A stretch of 11,887 nt of DNA, from assembly GCA_937906285.1 (NCBI GenBank), contig CALCWL010000175.1, forward strand, positions 1 to 11,887, read 5' to 3'. This stretch comes from an uncultured Rhodanobacter sp. Its GTDB lineage: Bacteria > Pseudomonadota > Gammaproteobacteria > Xanthomonadales > Rhodanobacteraceae. The notes beneath the pieces were generated by a model that saw only the letters and a program-made list of their open reading frames with translations, searched no databases and had not been told where the DNA came from. This document shows, piece by piece, positions 1 through 6,398 of the stretch (positions within the stretch are counted from its first letter, which is position 1; the number at the start of each line of letters is the position of its first letter). Position numbers and translations under genes: made by a program.

Positions 1-759
1 GCGCCCGTAGCGCTGCTCGTCCCAGCGCATCGCGCGTTCCAGCGCGTCCAGCGCGTAGCCGCAACGGCCGATCGCATCGGCTTCCGCCCAGATCTTCAGC
101 TGCACGCTGCGGCCGTCGGCGGTGCGGTAGTCGCGCCCGATGCTTTCCAGATGGCCGGCGACCAGCGCGAACAGGTAGCTCGGCTTCGGATGCGGGTCGA
201 CGAAGCGCGCCCAGTGCCGGCCGCCCTCCAGCTCACCGGCGCCGGTCGGGTTGCCGCCGGCCAGCAGTACCGGGAAACGGGTGCGGTCGGCACGCAGGGT
301 CACCGTGTAGGTGGACAGCACGTCGGGGCGATCGGGGAAGAAAGTGATGTGGCGAAAGCCCTCGGCCTCGCACTGCGTGAGCAGGAAGCCGTTCTCGCGC
401 GGGCCCGACAGGTACAGCCCTTCCAGTGCCGTGTTGGCGGCCGGGCGCACGCGGACGCGGGTTTCCAGCATGCTGCCGTCGCGCGCGCCGTCGATCTCCA
501 GCACGCAGCCGTCGTAGCGGTACGTCTCGGCGTCCAGCGCGCGGCCATCGAGCGCGATCGACAGCAGCTGCAGGTTCTCGCCATCCAGCCGCAGTGGCAG
601 GGACTGCGCCGGATCGCGACGCAGCTGCAGGCGCGCGACGATTTCGCTGGCGTCGATGTCGAGCTCGACCTCCAGTTCGATCGACTCGACCCGCCAGGCG
701 GGCGGCTGGTAATCGCGCAGCCGGATCACCGGACTGGCTTGCTGGGGAAGTGCGTGCAT
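1..759 (-). CDS. pepN: Aminopeptidase N, amino-terminal part (truncated by window edge)
   Basis: This is the first 253 codons of an M1-family zinc aminopeptidase of the E. coli PepN type, which removes amino-terminal residues from peptides in the cytoplasm. The protein opens with a short leader, then RDYQPPAW and a run of beta-strands typical of the M1 amino-terminal saddle domain. Residues 127-139 (LLTQCEAEGFRHI) match the family segment whose Gln and Glu contact the substrate amino terminus. PAANTALEGLYLSG (107-120), DRPDVLSTY (143-151) and the sequence up to MRWDEQRYG (244-252) also match PepN closely. The GAMEN and HEXXH catalytic motifs would follow and lie outside the window. The ATG at 759 is chosen because homology begins just after it; its ribosome binding site is weak. 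The gene diverges from the epimerase gene across 67 nt. Family identity is firm. Confidence 0.95.
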   Translation of the reverse strand, partial: MHALPQQASPVIRLRDYQPPAWRVESIELEVELDIDASEIVARLQLRRDPAQSLPLRLDGENLQLLSIALDGRALDAETYRYDGCVLEIDGARDGSMLETRVRVRPAANTALEGLYLSGPRENGFLLTQCEAEGFRHITFFPDRPDVLSTYTVTLRADRTRFPVLLAGGNPTGAGELEGGRHWARFVDPHPKPSYLFALVAGHLESIGRDYRTADGRSVQLKIWAEADAIGRCGYALDALERAMRWDEQRYGR

Positions 760-815
760 GAGCGGAGCAACGTTGGAAGGGGATGGATCAGGCTAACATG
801 GGCAGGTTCAACCGC

Positions 816-820
816 AGGAG
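816..820 (+). promoter_or_regulatory. Ribosome binding site fixing a GTG start
   Basis: AGGAG lies 6 nt before the GTG at 827. This supports GTG as the true start of the epimerase gene, since no ATG nearby has a comparable site. Confidence 0.7.
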
Positions 821-826
821 AATCCG

Positions 827-1843
827 GTGACTGCTTCCGGCTCGACCCGCTACGACGTGGAGCGTTCCTGGCTGGGCGCGCAGCCCGTCGTGGTGCTGCA
901 CGATCACGCGGGAAACCGCCACGTGCGCGTGGCCTTGCACGGCGCTGCCCTGCTCGGTTTCGAGGTGCCCTTCGGCGACGGCCTGCACGACCTGGCCGAC
1001 GGTTACCGCGATGCCGACGAGGTGCAGCACCGGCCCGGTTCGCGCTTCGCGATCATGGTGCCGTTCGCCGGCCGCGTCGCCGATGCGCGCTACCGCTTCG
1101 ACGGCGTAGCGCAGGATCTGGACCCGGGCGTGACCGGCAGCGAACGGGCCAGCCGCCATGGCTTCGTGCGTGATGCGTTGTTCGACCTCGACCGGCTGGC
1201 TGCCGACGATGCGGCCGCCAGCGTGCGGCTGACCACCGCGGCGATTCGTCCGCGCCCGGGCTACCCGCATGCGATCGACCTGGCAGTCGAGTTCACCCTG
1301 GATGACGCGGGCTTGCGCCTGGATGCGTGCATGGAGAACGTCGGCGACCACCTCGCGCCGTGCTTCTTCGGCTGGCATCCGTATTTCCGCCTGCCCGGTG
1401 GCGGCCTGGTCGACGACTGGCCGCTGCAGATTCCCGCGCAGACCCTGATCCGCACCGGCGCCGACCTGATCGCGCTGCCCGGTGACGCTGCCTACGTCGC
1501 GCTCGACGATGCGCCAGCGCTGGATTTCCGCGAACCGCGGCGAATCGGCGACAGCATCCTCGACCAGGGCTACACCGACCTCGAGGCCGACGCCGATGGG
1601 CGCATCCGCACCCGCCTCGGCGATCCGTCGCGCGGCTTCGCCCTCGCGCTGTGGCAGGAGCGCGGCGTGATGCACGCGTTCACCGCCGACACGGTGGCAC
1701 GCGACGTGCGCCGCGCCGTCGCGTTGGAGCCGATGGAATGCATGGCCGATGCGTTCAATCGGCCCGAGTGCGCCGACGCGATTGCGCTGGCACCCGGCGC
1801 CACGCGCCATTTCCGTTGCGGCATCGAGGTCGTCGGCGCATGA
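827..1843 (+). CDS. Aldose 1-epimerase family protein (galactose mutarotase-like)
   Basis: The 338-residue protein belongs to the aldose 1-epimerase (GalM-like) family, which interconverts the alpha and beta anomers of free hexoses in the cytoplasm. Visible family marks are SRHGFVRD with His111, GWHPYFRLP with His184, and ALEPMECMADAFN with Glu301. They correspond to the two catalytic histidines and the catalytic glutamate of the family. Length is typical and there is no signal peptide. The start is GTG with a good AGGAG. The stop overlaps the start of the next gene in an ATGA, so the two were probably co-transcribed and translationally coupled. The substrate cannot be read from sequence: no galK, galT or galE is adjacent, and the family includes mutarotases for other sugars and sugar phosphates. 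I therefore give no gene symbol. Confidence 0.9.
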   Translation: MTASGSTRYDVERSWLGAQPVVVLHDHAGNRHVRVALHGAALLGFEVPFGDGLHDLADGYRDADEVQHRPGSRFAIMVPFAGRVADARYRFDGVAQDLDPGVTGSERASRHGFVRDALFDLDRLAADDAAASVRLTTAAIRPRPGYPHAIDLAVEFTLDDAGLRLDACMENVGDHLAPCFFGWHPYFRLPGGGLVDDWPLQIPAQTLIRTGADLIALPGDAAYVALDDAPALDFREPRRIGDSILDQGYTDLEADADGRIRTRLGDPSRGFALALWQERGVMHAFTADTVARDVRRAVALEPMECMADAFNRPECADAIALAPGATRHFRCGIEVVGA

Positions 1844-2768
1844 GCCATTCCATCGAGGAGCTTCCCGAGCTGGCGCAGGTTCGCGCCGCTGCCACGCGCA
1901 TTGCGCCGCATGCGCGGGTGACGCCGGTGATGTGCAGCCCGGCGCTGGATGCGCTGAGCGGCGCCAAACTCTATTTCAAATGCGAACACCTGCAGCGCGG
2001 CGGCGCGTTCAAGTTCCGCGGCGCCTGCAACGCGGCGTGGTCACGCATTCCTCCGGCAACCACGGCAACGCGCTGGCGCTGGCCGCGGCCACCCGCGGCA
2101 TCGCCGCCCACGTGGTGGTGCCCGAGGGCGCGGTGCGCGCCAAGCTCGCGGCGATCGAACGCGCCGGCGCCACCCTGCACCGTTGCGCGCCGACCCAGGC
2201 CGCGCGCGAGGCGAAGTGCGAGGAGGTGCGTCGCGCCACCGGGGCGGAGCTGGTGCATCCGTATGCCGACCGCCGGGTCATCGCCGGGCAGGGCACGGTG
2301 GCACTGGAGTTGTTGCAGCAGATTCCCGAGCTGGATGCGCTGATCACCCCGGTCGGCGGCGGCGGGTTGGCCAGCGGCGTGGCGATCGCCGCGCACGGCA
2401 TCGACCCGGCACTGGCGCTGTTCGGTGCCGAGCCGCTCGGCGCCGACGACGCGGCACAGTCGATGGCGCACGGCGAACGCGTCACCACGGTGGTGCCCGA
2501 CACGGTCTGCGACGGCCTGCGCGCCCTCATCGGCGAACGCAACCTTGACGCGCTGCGCGCGCATCATGTCGAGATCATCACCGTCAGCGACACCGAGACG
2601 ATCGCGGCGATGCAACTGCTGTGGTCGGAACTGAAGCAGGTGGTGGAAGTCTCCAGCGCCACCGTGCTGGCGGCGATCCTGCAGCAGCCGGCGCGTTTCG
2701 CCGGTCGCCGGGTCGGCGTGGTCATCACGGGCGGCAACGTCGACCTGCAGGCCTTGCCCTGGTCGTAG
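1840..2768 (+). pseudogene. Serine racemase / threonine dehydratase-like PLP enzyme, frame broken by internal deletion
   Basis: Two adjacent frames together encode a fold-type II PLP enzyme of the serine racemase/threonine ammonia-lyase family. Frame one (from ATG 1840) gives 65 matching residues up to GGAFKFRGACNA, with the Schiff-base lysine at residue 58. It then becomes nonsense and stops at 2343 (167 residues in all). The second frame resumes at 2034 with GVVTHSSGNHG (phosphate-binding loop), then VGGGGLASG, EPLGADDAAQS and TGGNVDL near the carboxyl end, stopping at 2766-2768. In the family about 15 residues separate the RGA(x)NA and VVTHSSGNHG segments. Here only 2 nt do, so about 43 nt are missing. 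This is a deletion with a frame change, not a simple slip. With them restored, the protein would be about 323 residues, normal for the family. It may be a real pseudogene or an assembly error. The ATGA overlap with the epimerase gene is intact. Confidence 0.85.
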
Positions 2769-2793
2769 GAGTCCTCCGCTCGCGAGTTCCTAC
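2765..2793. repeat. Inverted repeat spanning two convergent stop codons
   Basis: GTAGGA (2765-2770) and TCCTAC (2788-2793) are exact inverted arms with a 17-nt centre. The left arm contains the stop of the broken PLP gene and the right arm contains the stop of the exporter gene. The GTAGGAG...TCCTAC outline resembles intergenic palindromes that I recall as common in Xanthomonadales and Pseudomonas, but the short arms make this a weak match. It could also serve as a bidirectional terminator stem. Confidence 0.4.
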
Positions 2794-3683
2794 CCGCGGC
2801 GGGGCAAGCGCACGCCGCTGACCGCGAGCAGGCCCAGCAGCACGAACACGATGCCGGTCGCCTCCAGCGGCGACGGCTGCTCGTGCAGCAGCCACCAGGC
2901 CAGCAGCACGCCGAGCACGGGCACGCCGAGGCTGGATACGCTGGCCACGGTGGTGGGCAACCGCTGCAATACGATCGACCACAGCCACCAGGCCGCCGCC
3001 GACGCCAGCACTGCGCTGTAGGCGAGGCCACCGACGAAGGCCCAGTTCCACACCAGCGGCCGCTGCGGCATCGCCAGCGCGAACAGGCCCAGCGCCACGC
3101 CGCCGGCCAGCATCTGCCACGCGGTGAGGCCGAGCACGTCCGGTGCGTGGCGCTGGAACAGACGCTTGCTGAGCACGGTGCCGGCGGCCCAGGCCAGTCC
3201 GCCGAGGATGGCCAGCAAGGTACTCATGATGCTGCCCATCGGCCGCCAGGGCTCGATGATGCACAGCAGGCCGATGGCAGCCAGCGCCAGTCCCAGCCAG
3301 TGCCGCGGCGTCGGCTTGTCGCGGAGCAGCAGCCATGCCAGCAGCACGGCCCAGAACGGCATGGTGTAGGCGAGCAGGGCCACGTGGCCGGCGCCGCCAT
3401 CGAGCAGCGCCCATTGCTCCAGGCCCTGGAACGCGGCGGTCTGGCACAGGCCGATCAGGATCGTCGGGCCCAGCGGTGGCGGCCGCAGCGAGCGCCGCGA
3501 CAACAGCAAGACCGCGAACAGCACCGCCGCGCCGATCAGGTAGCGCAGCGCAGCGAAATCGAACGGGCCGGCCCAGGCCAGCACCTGTTTCATCACGATC
3601 CAGCTGTAGGCCCACAACACGATGGTGACGAGCATGGCCAGCACGGCGCCGCGCTGGGGTGACGGGGAAGGCGGCATCGACAT
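2790..3683 (-). CDS. DMT-superfamily (EamA) inner-membrane transporter
   Basis: The 297-residue protein is strongly hydrophobic, with about ten membrane helices arranged as two EamA repeats. The first repeat runs from about residue 10 (GAVLAMLVTIVLWAYSW) to about 140, and the second from ILGGLAWAAGTVLSKRLF to VFVLLGLLAVSG. It ends in a short basic tail, RLPRRG. This is the pattern of the 10-TMS drug/metabolite transporter superfamily, usually exporters of amino acids or other small metabolites. The substrate cannot be told from sequence. I chose the ATG at 3683. An ATG at 3677 and a TTG at 3704 are also possible, and none has a convincing ribosome binding site. The gene converges with the broken PLP gene (21 nt between stops) and diverges from tag. 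Confidence 0.88.
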   Translation of the reverse strand: MSMPPSPSPQRGAVLAMLVTIVLWAYSWIVMKQVLAWAGPFDFAALRYLIGAAVLFAVLLLSRRSLRPPPLGPTILIGLCQTAAFQGLEQWALLDGGAGHVALLAYTMPFWAVLLAWLLLRDKPTPRHWLGLALAAIGLLCIIEPWRPMGSIMSTLLAILGGLAWAAGTVLSKRLFQRHAPDVLGLTAWQMLAGGVALGLFALAMPQRPLVWNWAFVGGLAYSAVLASAAAWWLWSIVLQRLPTTVASVSSLGVPVLGVLLAWWLLHEQPSPLEATGIVFVLLGLLAVSGVRLPRRG

Positions 3684-3755
3684 GGGCCAGAAGAGGGGCG
3701 ACAAGTGTAATGGCGTCCGTTACGGTTCGCGGATCGACAGCCACGTGAAGTCGCC

Positions 3756-4337
3756 ATGAGCAAACGCGCCGAACCGATTCGCTGCAGCTGGGCCACCGCC
3801 GGTGACGCCTTGATGTGCGCCTACCACGACACCGAATGGGGCGTGCCGCTGCACGACGATCGCGGCCTGTTCGAGTTCCTCTGCCTGGAAGGGGCCCAGG
3901 CGGGGCTTTCCTGGCGCACCGTGCTGGCCAAGCGCGCGCATTACCGCAAGCTGTTCCACGATTTCGAGATTGCCCGCGTCGCCGCGATGAGCGACCGCGA
4001 ACTGGAGAGGCTGCTGCTCGACCCGGGCATCATCCGCAACCGGCTGAAGGTGTACTCGGCGCGCGACAACGCGCGTGCCGCGCAGGAGGCGATCGCGGAG
4101 TTCGGCAGTCTGGACGGCTATCTGTGGTCCTTCGTCGAGGGCCGTACCGTGGTCAACCGCTGGCGCGTACCCGCCGAGGTGCCGGCCAGCACCGCCTTGT
4201 CCGACCGCATGAGCAAGGCGCTGAAGAAACGCGGCTTCCGTTTCGTCGGCAGCACCATCTGCTATTCGCTGATGCAGGCCACCGGGATGATCGACGACCA
4301 CCTGGTGGGCTGTTTCCGTCGCCGCGGGGCGCGCTAG
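3756..4337 (+). CDS. tag: DNA-3-methyladenine glycosylase I
   Basis: This 193-residue protein matches E. coli Tag along its whole length. Tag is a base-excision repair enzyme that removes 3-methyladenine from alkylated DNA. The structural zinc ligands are present as Cys10, His24, His182 and Cys186 (E. coli Cys4, His17, His175, Cys179). The substrate pocket segment LEGAQAGLSW carries Glu45 and Trp53. ALKKRGFRFVGSTICYSLMQATG is the strongly conserved carboxyl motif region. The ATG at 3756 places Cys10 correctly; the upstream GAAG is only a weak ribosome binding site. The gene stands alone on its strand, divergent from the exporter gene and followed by a 296-nt non-coding gap, so it is probably monocistronic. 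No Ada-type or LexA-type box was recognised upstream. Confidence 0.96.
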   Translation: MSKRAEPIRCSWATAGDALMCAYHDTEWGVPLHDDRGLFEFLCLEGAQAGLSWRTVLAKRAHYRKLFHDFEIARVAAMSDRELERLLLDPGIIRNRLKVYSARDNARAAQEAIAEFGSLDGYLWSFVEGRTVVNRWRVPAEVPASTALSDRMSKALKKRGFRFVGSTICYSLMQATGMIDDHLVGCFRRRGAR

Positions 4338-4433
4338 CCGCCGCAGAAACTTTCGTTCGGCGCCGAATGCGGGAGTGCACGACGGCGAAATGCGCAGTCG
4401 CTCACACAATCGCGCGAAAGAGGGGCCGGCAGC

Positions 4434-4460
4434 GTTCAGCACGCGAAACGCATGCTGAAC
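4434..4460. repeat. 27-nt interrupted inverted repeat / hairpin
   Basis: GTTCAGCA (4434-4441) pairs exactly with TGCTGAAC (4453-4460). Inside, after a single C/A mismatch, GCG and CGC pair around an AAA triloop. The structure is compact and nearly complete. There is no following T-run, so a standard terminator is unlikely. It could be a regulator site or an RNA stem. Confidence 0.5.
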
Positions 4461-4621
4461 AAGTCAGCGGTGCGCGCTTGTGCGTCGCGTGCACACGAAC
4501 TGAAGATGCGCGAGCAGGTGCCGGCGGCATGCGGATCGACCTTGGCCAGGGGGCGGGGTTCGGGCAGGGAATGCAGCATGTCGTCTCGTCCCGCAGGCAT
4601 TCCGCCATCGCAGCATTGCCC

Positions 4622-4626
4622 AGGAG
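4622..4626 (+). promoter_or_regulatory. Ribosome binding site of the secreted-protein gene
   Basis: AGGAG lies 7 nt before the ATG at 4634. It fixes this start and shows that the long open frame upstream of it is not translated as part of the gene. Confidence 0.75.
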
Positions 4627-4633
4627 CCACTTC

Positions 4634-5416
4634 ATGAAATCCCGCCATTTCAAATCCACGCTGCTTTGCGCCGCGGTGCTGGGCGCGTTGTCGCTCGCGC
4701 CGGCCATGGCGCAGACCGCTCCGCCGCCTGACGCCCCCGTGTCGGCCAGCGCCAACGGCCAGGAGTCGACCCGGCTAAGCACCGAGTTCGCTGCATTCGC
4801 CGGTTCGGATGCCAATGCGCAGGCACTGGTCGCCGGGTTGCGCGACGGCAGCGCCATCGCGCTCGACGACGTGATCACGAACGCCGATGGCACCACCACC
4901 ACGACCACCACCACGTTCACGCCGGCCACCGGCCAGATGGGCTACGGCAACGTGAAGATCGCGCTGTCGCTGGCCGAAGCCAGCCTGGCGCAGGCGGGCA
5001 TCACCGATCCGACCGCCGCCGAGATCGAGGCCGCGCTGAACGGCGGCACCATGGTGCTGGCCGATGGCAGCAGCATTGATCTCGACGGCGTGCTGGCGGC
5101 ACGCGCCGCCGGCGAAGGCTGGGGCCAGATCGCCAACAGCATGGGCGTCAAGCTGGGTGACGTGATGCGTTCGCCGAAGGCAACCGGCAGCGCTTCGGCC
5201 AGCGCGCATGGGCATGTCGACGTTTCGGTGGCCAAGGTCGAGTTCGCCAAGAGCCACATGGGTGACCATCCGACGGCGGCCGATCACCCGGGCAAGCCCG
5301 ATACCGCCGGCAAGCCGGACATCGCGAACCGGCCCGCGCTGCCGGAACGCCCGCAGCGCCCGGAGCGCCCGCAGATTCCGGATCATCCCACCCACGTCGG
5401 CCGCCCGGGCGGCTGA
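4634..5416 (+). CDS. Secreted protein of unknown function with Thr-run and Pro-rich tail
   Basis: I do not recognise a named function. The 260-residue protein starts with a clear Sec signal peptide (basic KSRHFK, hydrophobic core, predicted cut after AMA at residue 26). A low-complexity Ala/Ser region follows, and residues 87-94 are eight consecutive threonines. A folded-looking segment spans about 96-180, with PATGQMGYGNVKIALSLAEA, GITDPTAAEIEAALNGG and GVLAARAAGEGWGQIANSMG. I have an impression of similar MGYGNV...GWGQIA segments in other uncharacterised proteobacterial secreted proteins, but cannot verify it. From about 210 the chain is rich in His, Pro, Lys and Asp, with DHPGKPD/AGKPD and ERPQRPERPQIPDHP repeats. 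It contains a single cysteine, within the signal peptide. The start is supported by AGGAG. The next gene follows after 85 nt in the same direction and encodes an outer-membrane barrel, so the two may work together. Confidence 0.8.
   Translation: MKSRHFKSTLLCAAVLGALSLAPAMAQTAPPPDAPVSASANGQESTRLSTEFAAFAGSDANAQALVAGLRDGSAIALDDVITNADGTTTTTTTTFTPATGQMGYGNVKIALSLAEASLAQAGITDPTAAEIEAALNGGTMVLADGSSIDLDGVLAARAAGEGWGQIANSMGVKLGDVMRSPKATGSASASAHGHVDVSVAKVEFAKSHMGDHPTAADHPGKPDTAGKPDIANRPALPERPQRPERPQIPDHPTHVGRPGG
4892..4915 (+). repeat. Two perfect tandem 12-nt units encoding eight threonines
   Basis: ACCACCACCACG occurs twice back to back, in frame, giving Thr87-Thr94 of the secreted protein. Because the unit is 12 nt, gain or loss of a unit would change length by four threonines without shifting frame. 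Confidence 0.9.
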
Positions 5417-5444
5417 GTCCGCGGTTCGCCGTACGTGCTTCTCC

Positions 5445-5474
5445 GCGCAGGCCCGGCAGACGCTCGGCCTGCGC
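5445..5474 (+). repeat. Intercistronic hairpin
   Basis: GCGCAGGCC (5445-5453) and GGCCTGCGC (5466-5474) form a perfect 9-bp GC-rich stem with a 12-nt loop. It lies between the secreted-protein stop and the barrel start. There is no immediate T-run, so it may cause partial termination or mark an mRNA processing or stability site rather than end transcription outright. Confidence 0.55.
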
Positions 5475-5501
5475 AGTCCCCTGTCAGCTAGGACACTTTT
5501 C

Positions 5502-6350
5502 ATGCGCAACGCACAACACTGGATGGTCGCCGGCGGACTGCTGCTGGTCGGCGCGCCGGCAGCGCACGCCGCCAACGCGGACGGCGGCCAGTTCAGCCTC
5601 TCTGCCGGTGCCGACTACAGCAGCGGCAAATACGGCACCGACACCACCACCGACATCTGGTCGGTGCCGCTGACCGCGGCGTACCAAAGCGACCGCTGGA
5701 CGTTGAAGCTCACCGTGCCGTATATCCACGTCAGTGGTGCGGGCAACGTGATCCCCGGCGTGGGCAAGGTCAACAACGGCAACCCCATTGGTCGCGGCCT
5801 CGGCCACATCATCGGCGGTGGCGGCTCCGGCGGTTCCGGTGGCAGTGCGGCGACGTCCAGCGGCTCCGCCTCGGGCCTGGGTGACGTCACCGCGTCGGCC
5901 GGCTACCAGCTATTCACCAGCACCGACCGCACGGCCGGGCTGGATCTCACCGGCAAGGTGAAGTTCGGCACCGCTGACGAGAACAAGGGGCTGGGTACCG
6001 GCAAGAATGACTACGGCCTGTCGCTGGATGCCTACAAGGTCAGCGGCGCGTGGACCGCGTTCGGCGGCGTGGGCTGGACCAAATACGGCAGCTCCCAGTA
6101 CATCCAGCTGCAGAACGGCTTCAACGCGAACATCGGTGCCGACTACAAGGTCGGTGCCAGCGACAACGTCGGCGCCTACTACTACTACCGCGAGCGGATC
6201 GCCGACACCGGCGCCGCGCAGAGCGAGCTCGCCGGTTACTGGAACCACAAGTTCAATCCGAACCTGCGCCTGCAGGCCTATGCGCTGGCCGGCTTCACCG
6301 ACGGCAGCCCGGATTACGGCGTGGGCGCATCGGTCAAGTACAGCTTCTGA
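5502..6350 (+). CDS. Predicted outer-membrane beta-barrel protein
   Basis: The 282-residue protein has a signal peptide (cut predicted after AHA, residue 23) and then alternating amphipathic strands. Examples are FSLSAGADYSSGKYG, WTLKLTVPYIHVSG, DYGLSLDAYKVSG, WTAFGGVGWTKYG and NVGAYYYYRERIA. It ends in VGASVKYSF, where the terminal Phe is the classic BAM recognition signal. The pattern recalls the transporter/MetA-pathway-like outer-membrane family, but I cannot assign it. Residues 103-125 form a Gly/Ser-rich stretch that breaks the strand pattern and looks like a flexible loop. TAGGA lies 8 nt before the ATG. The gene follows the secreted-protein gene by 85 nt and probably shares its transcript at least in part. 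There is no evidence for a specific substrate. Confidence 0.82.
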   Translation: MRNAQHWMVAGGLLLVGAPAAHAANADGGQFSLSAGADYSSGKYGTDTTTDIWSVPLTAAYQSDRWTLKLTVPYIHVSGAGNVIPGVGKVNNGNPIGRGLGHIIGGGGSGGSGGSAATSSGSASGLGDVTASAGYQLFTSTDRTAGLDLTGKVKFGTADENKGLGTGKNDYGLSLDAYKVSGAWTAFGGVGWTKYGSSQYIQLQNGFNANIGADYKVGASDNVGAYYYYRERIADTGAAQSELAGYWNHKFNPNLRLQAYALAGFTDGSPDYGVGASVKYSF

Positions 6351-6356
6351 TCGAAG

Positions 6357-6386
6357 CGGCGCCGCGCGCGATCGTGCGCGGCGCCG
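6357..6386. terminator. GC-rich hairpin between convergent genes, possible bidirectional terminator
   Basis: GGCGCCGCGC (6358-6367) pairs perfectly with GCGCGGCGCC (6376-6385). One further C-G pair outside, and a G-T plus a C-G pair inside, give about 13 pairs around a GATC loop. It starts 6 nt after the barrel stop and ends 12 nt before the stop of the opposing gene. No T-run follows on either strand, so intrinsic termination is inferred from position and stem strength only. Confidence 0.55.
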
Positions 6387-6398
6387 GCTGCGCGAGGT

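Larger units (their letters stand above)
4338..4633. other. 296-nt non-coding gap with several inverted repeats
   Basis: No convincing gene lies here. It holds a 12-nt perfect palindrome TTCGGCGCCGAA (4356-4367) just after the tag stop and an interrupted hairpin at 4434-4460. A 7-bp inverted repeat, GGAATGC (4568-4574) with GCATTCC (4597-4603), lies in the presumed leader of the next gene. I found no clear sigma-70 promoter, although the secreted-protein gene needs one within this stretch. A small RNA or structured leader is possible but not shown. Confidence 0.5.

Noticed and set aside
773..799. Possible sigma-70 promoter for the epimerase gene (TTGGAA, 15-nt gap, TAACAT)
   Set aside because: The spacing is short and both boxes match only partly, too weak to list as a feature.
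788..1810. Long minus-strand open frame (340 codons) opposite the epimerase gene
   Set aside because: It mirrors a well-supported gene in GC-rich DNA, where antisense frames stay open by chance. Its product has no recognisable domain and very biased composition.
2029..2046. Programmed -1 frameshift in the PLP enzyme gene
   Set aside because: There is no slippery heptamer, and about 15 family residues are missing at the junction, which a ribosomal slip would not explain.
2883..3662. Plus-strand open frame (259 codons) opposite the DMT transporter gene
   Set aside because: The product is Gln/Arg/His-rich with no motif, whereas the minus strand gives a clear ten-helix membrane protein.
3815..4633. 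Upstream extension of the secreted-protein reading frame through tag
   Set aside because: It overlaps tag in another frame, has no homology, and the AGGAG plus signal peptide fix the real start at 4634.
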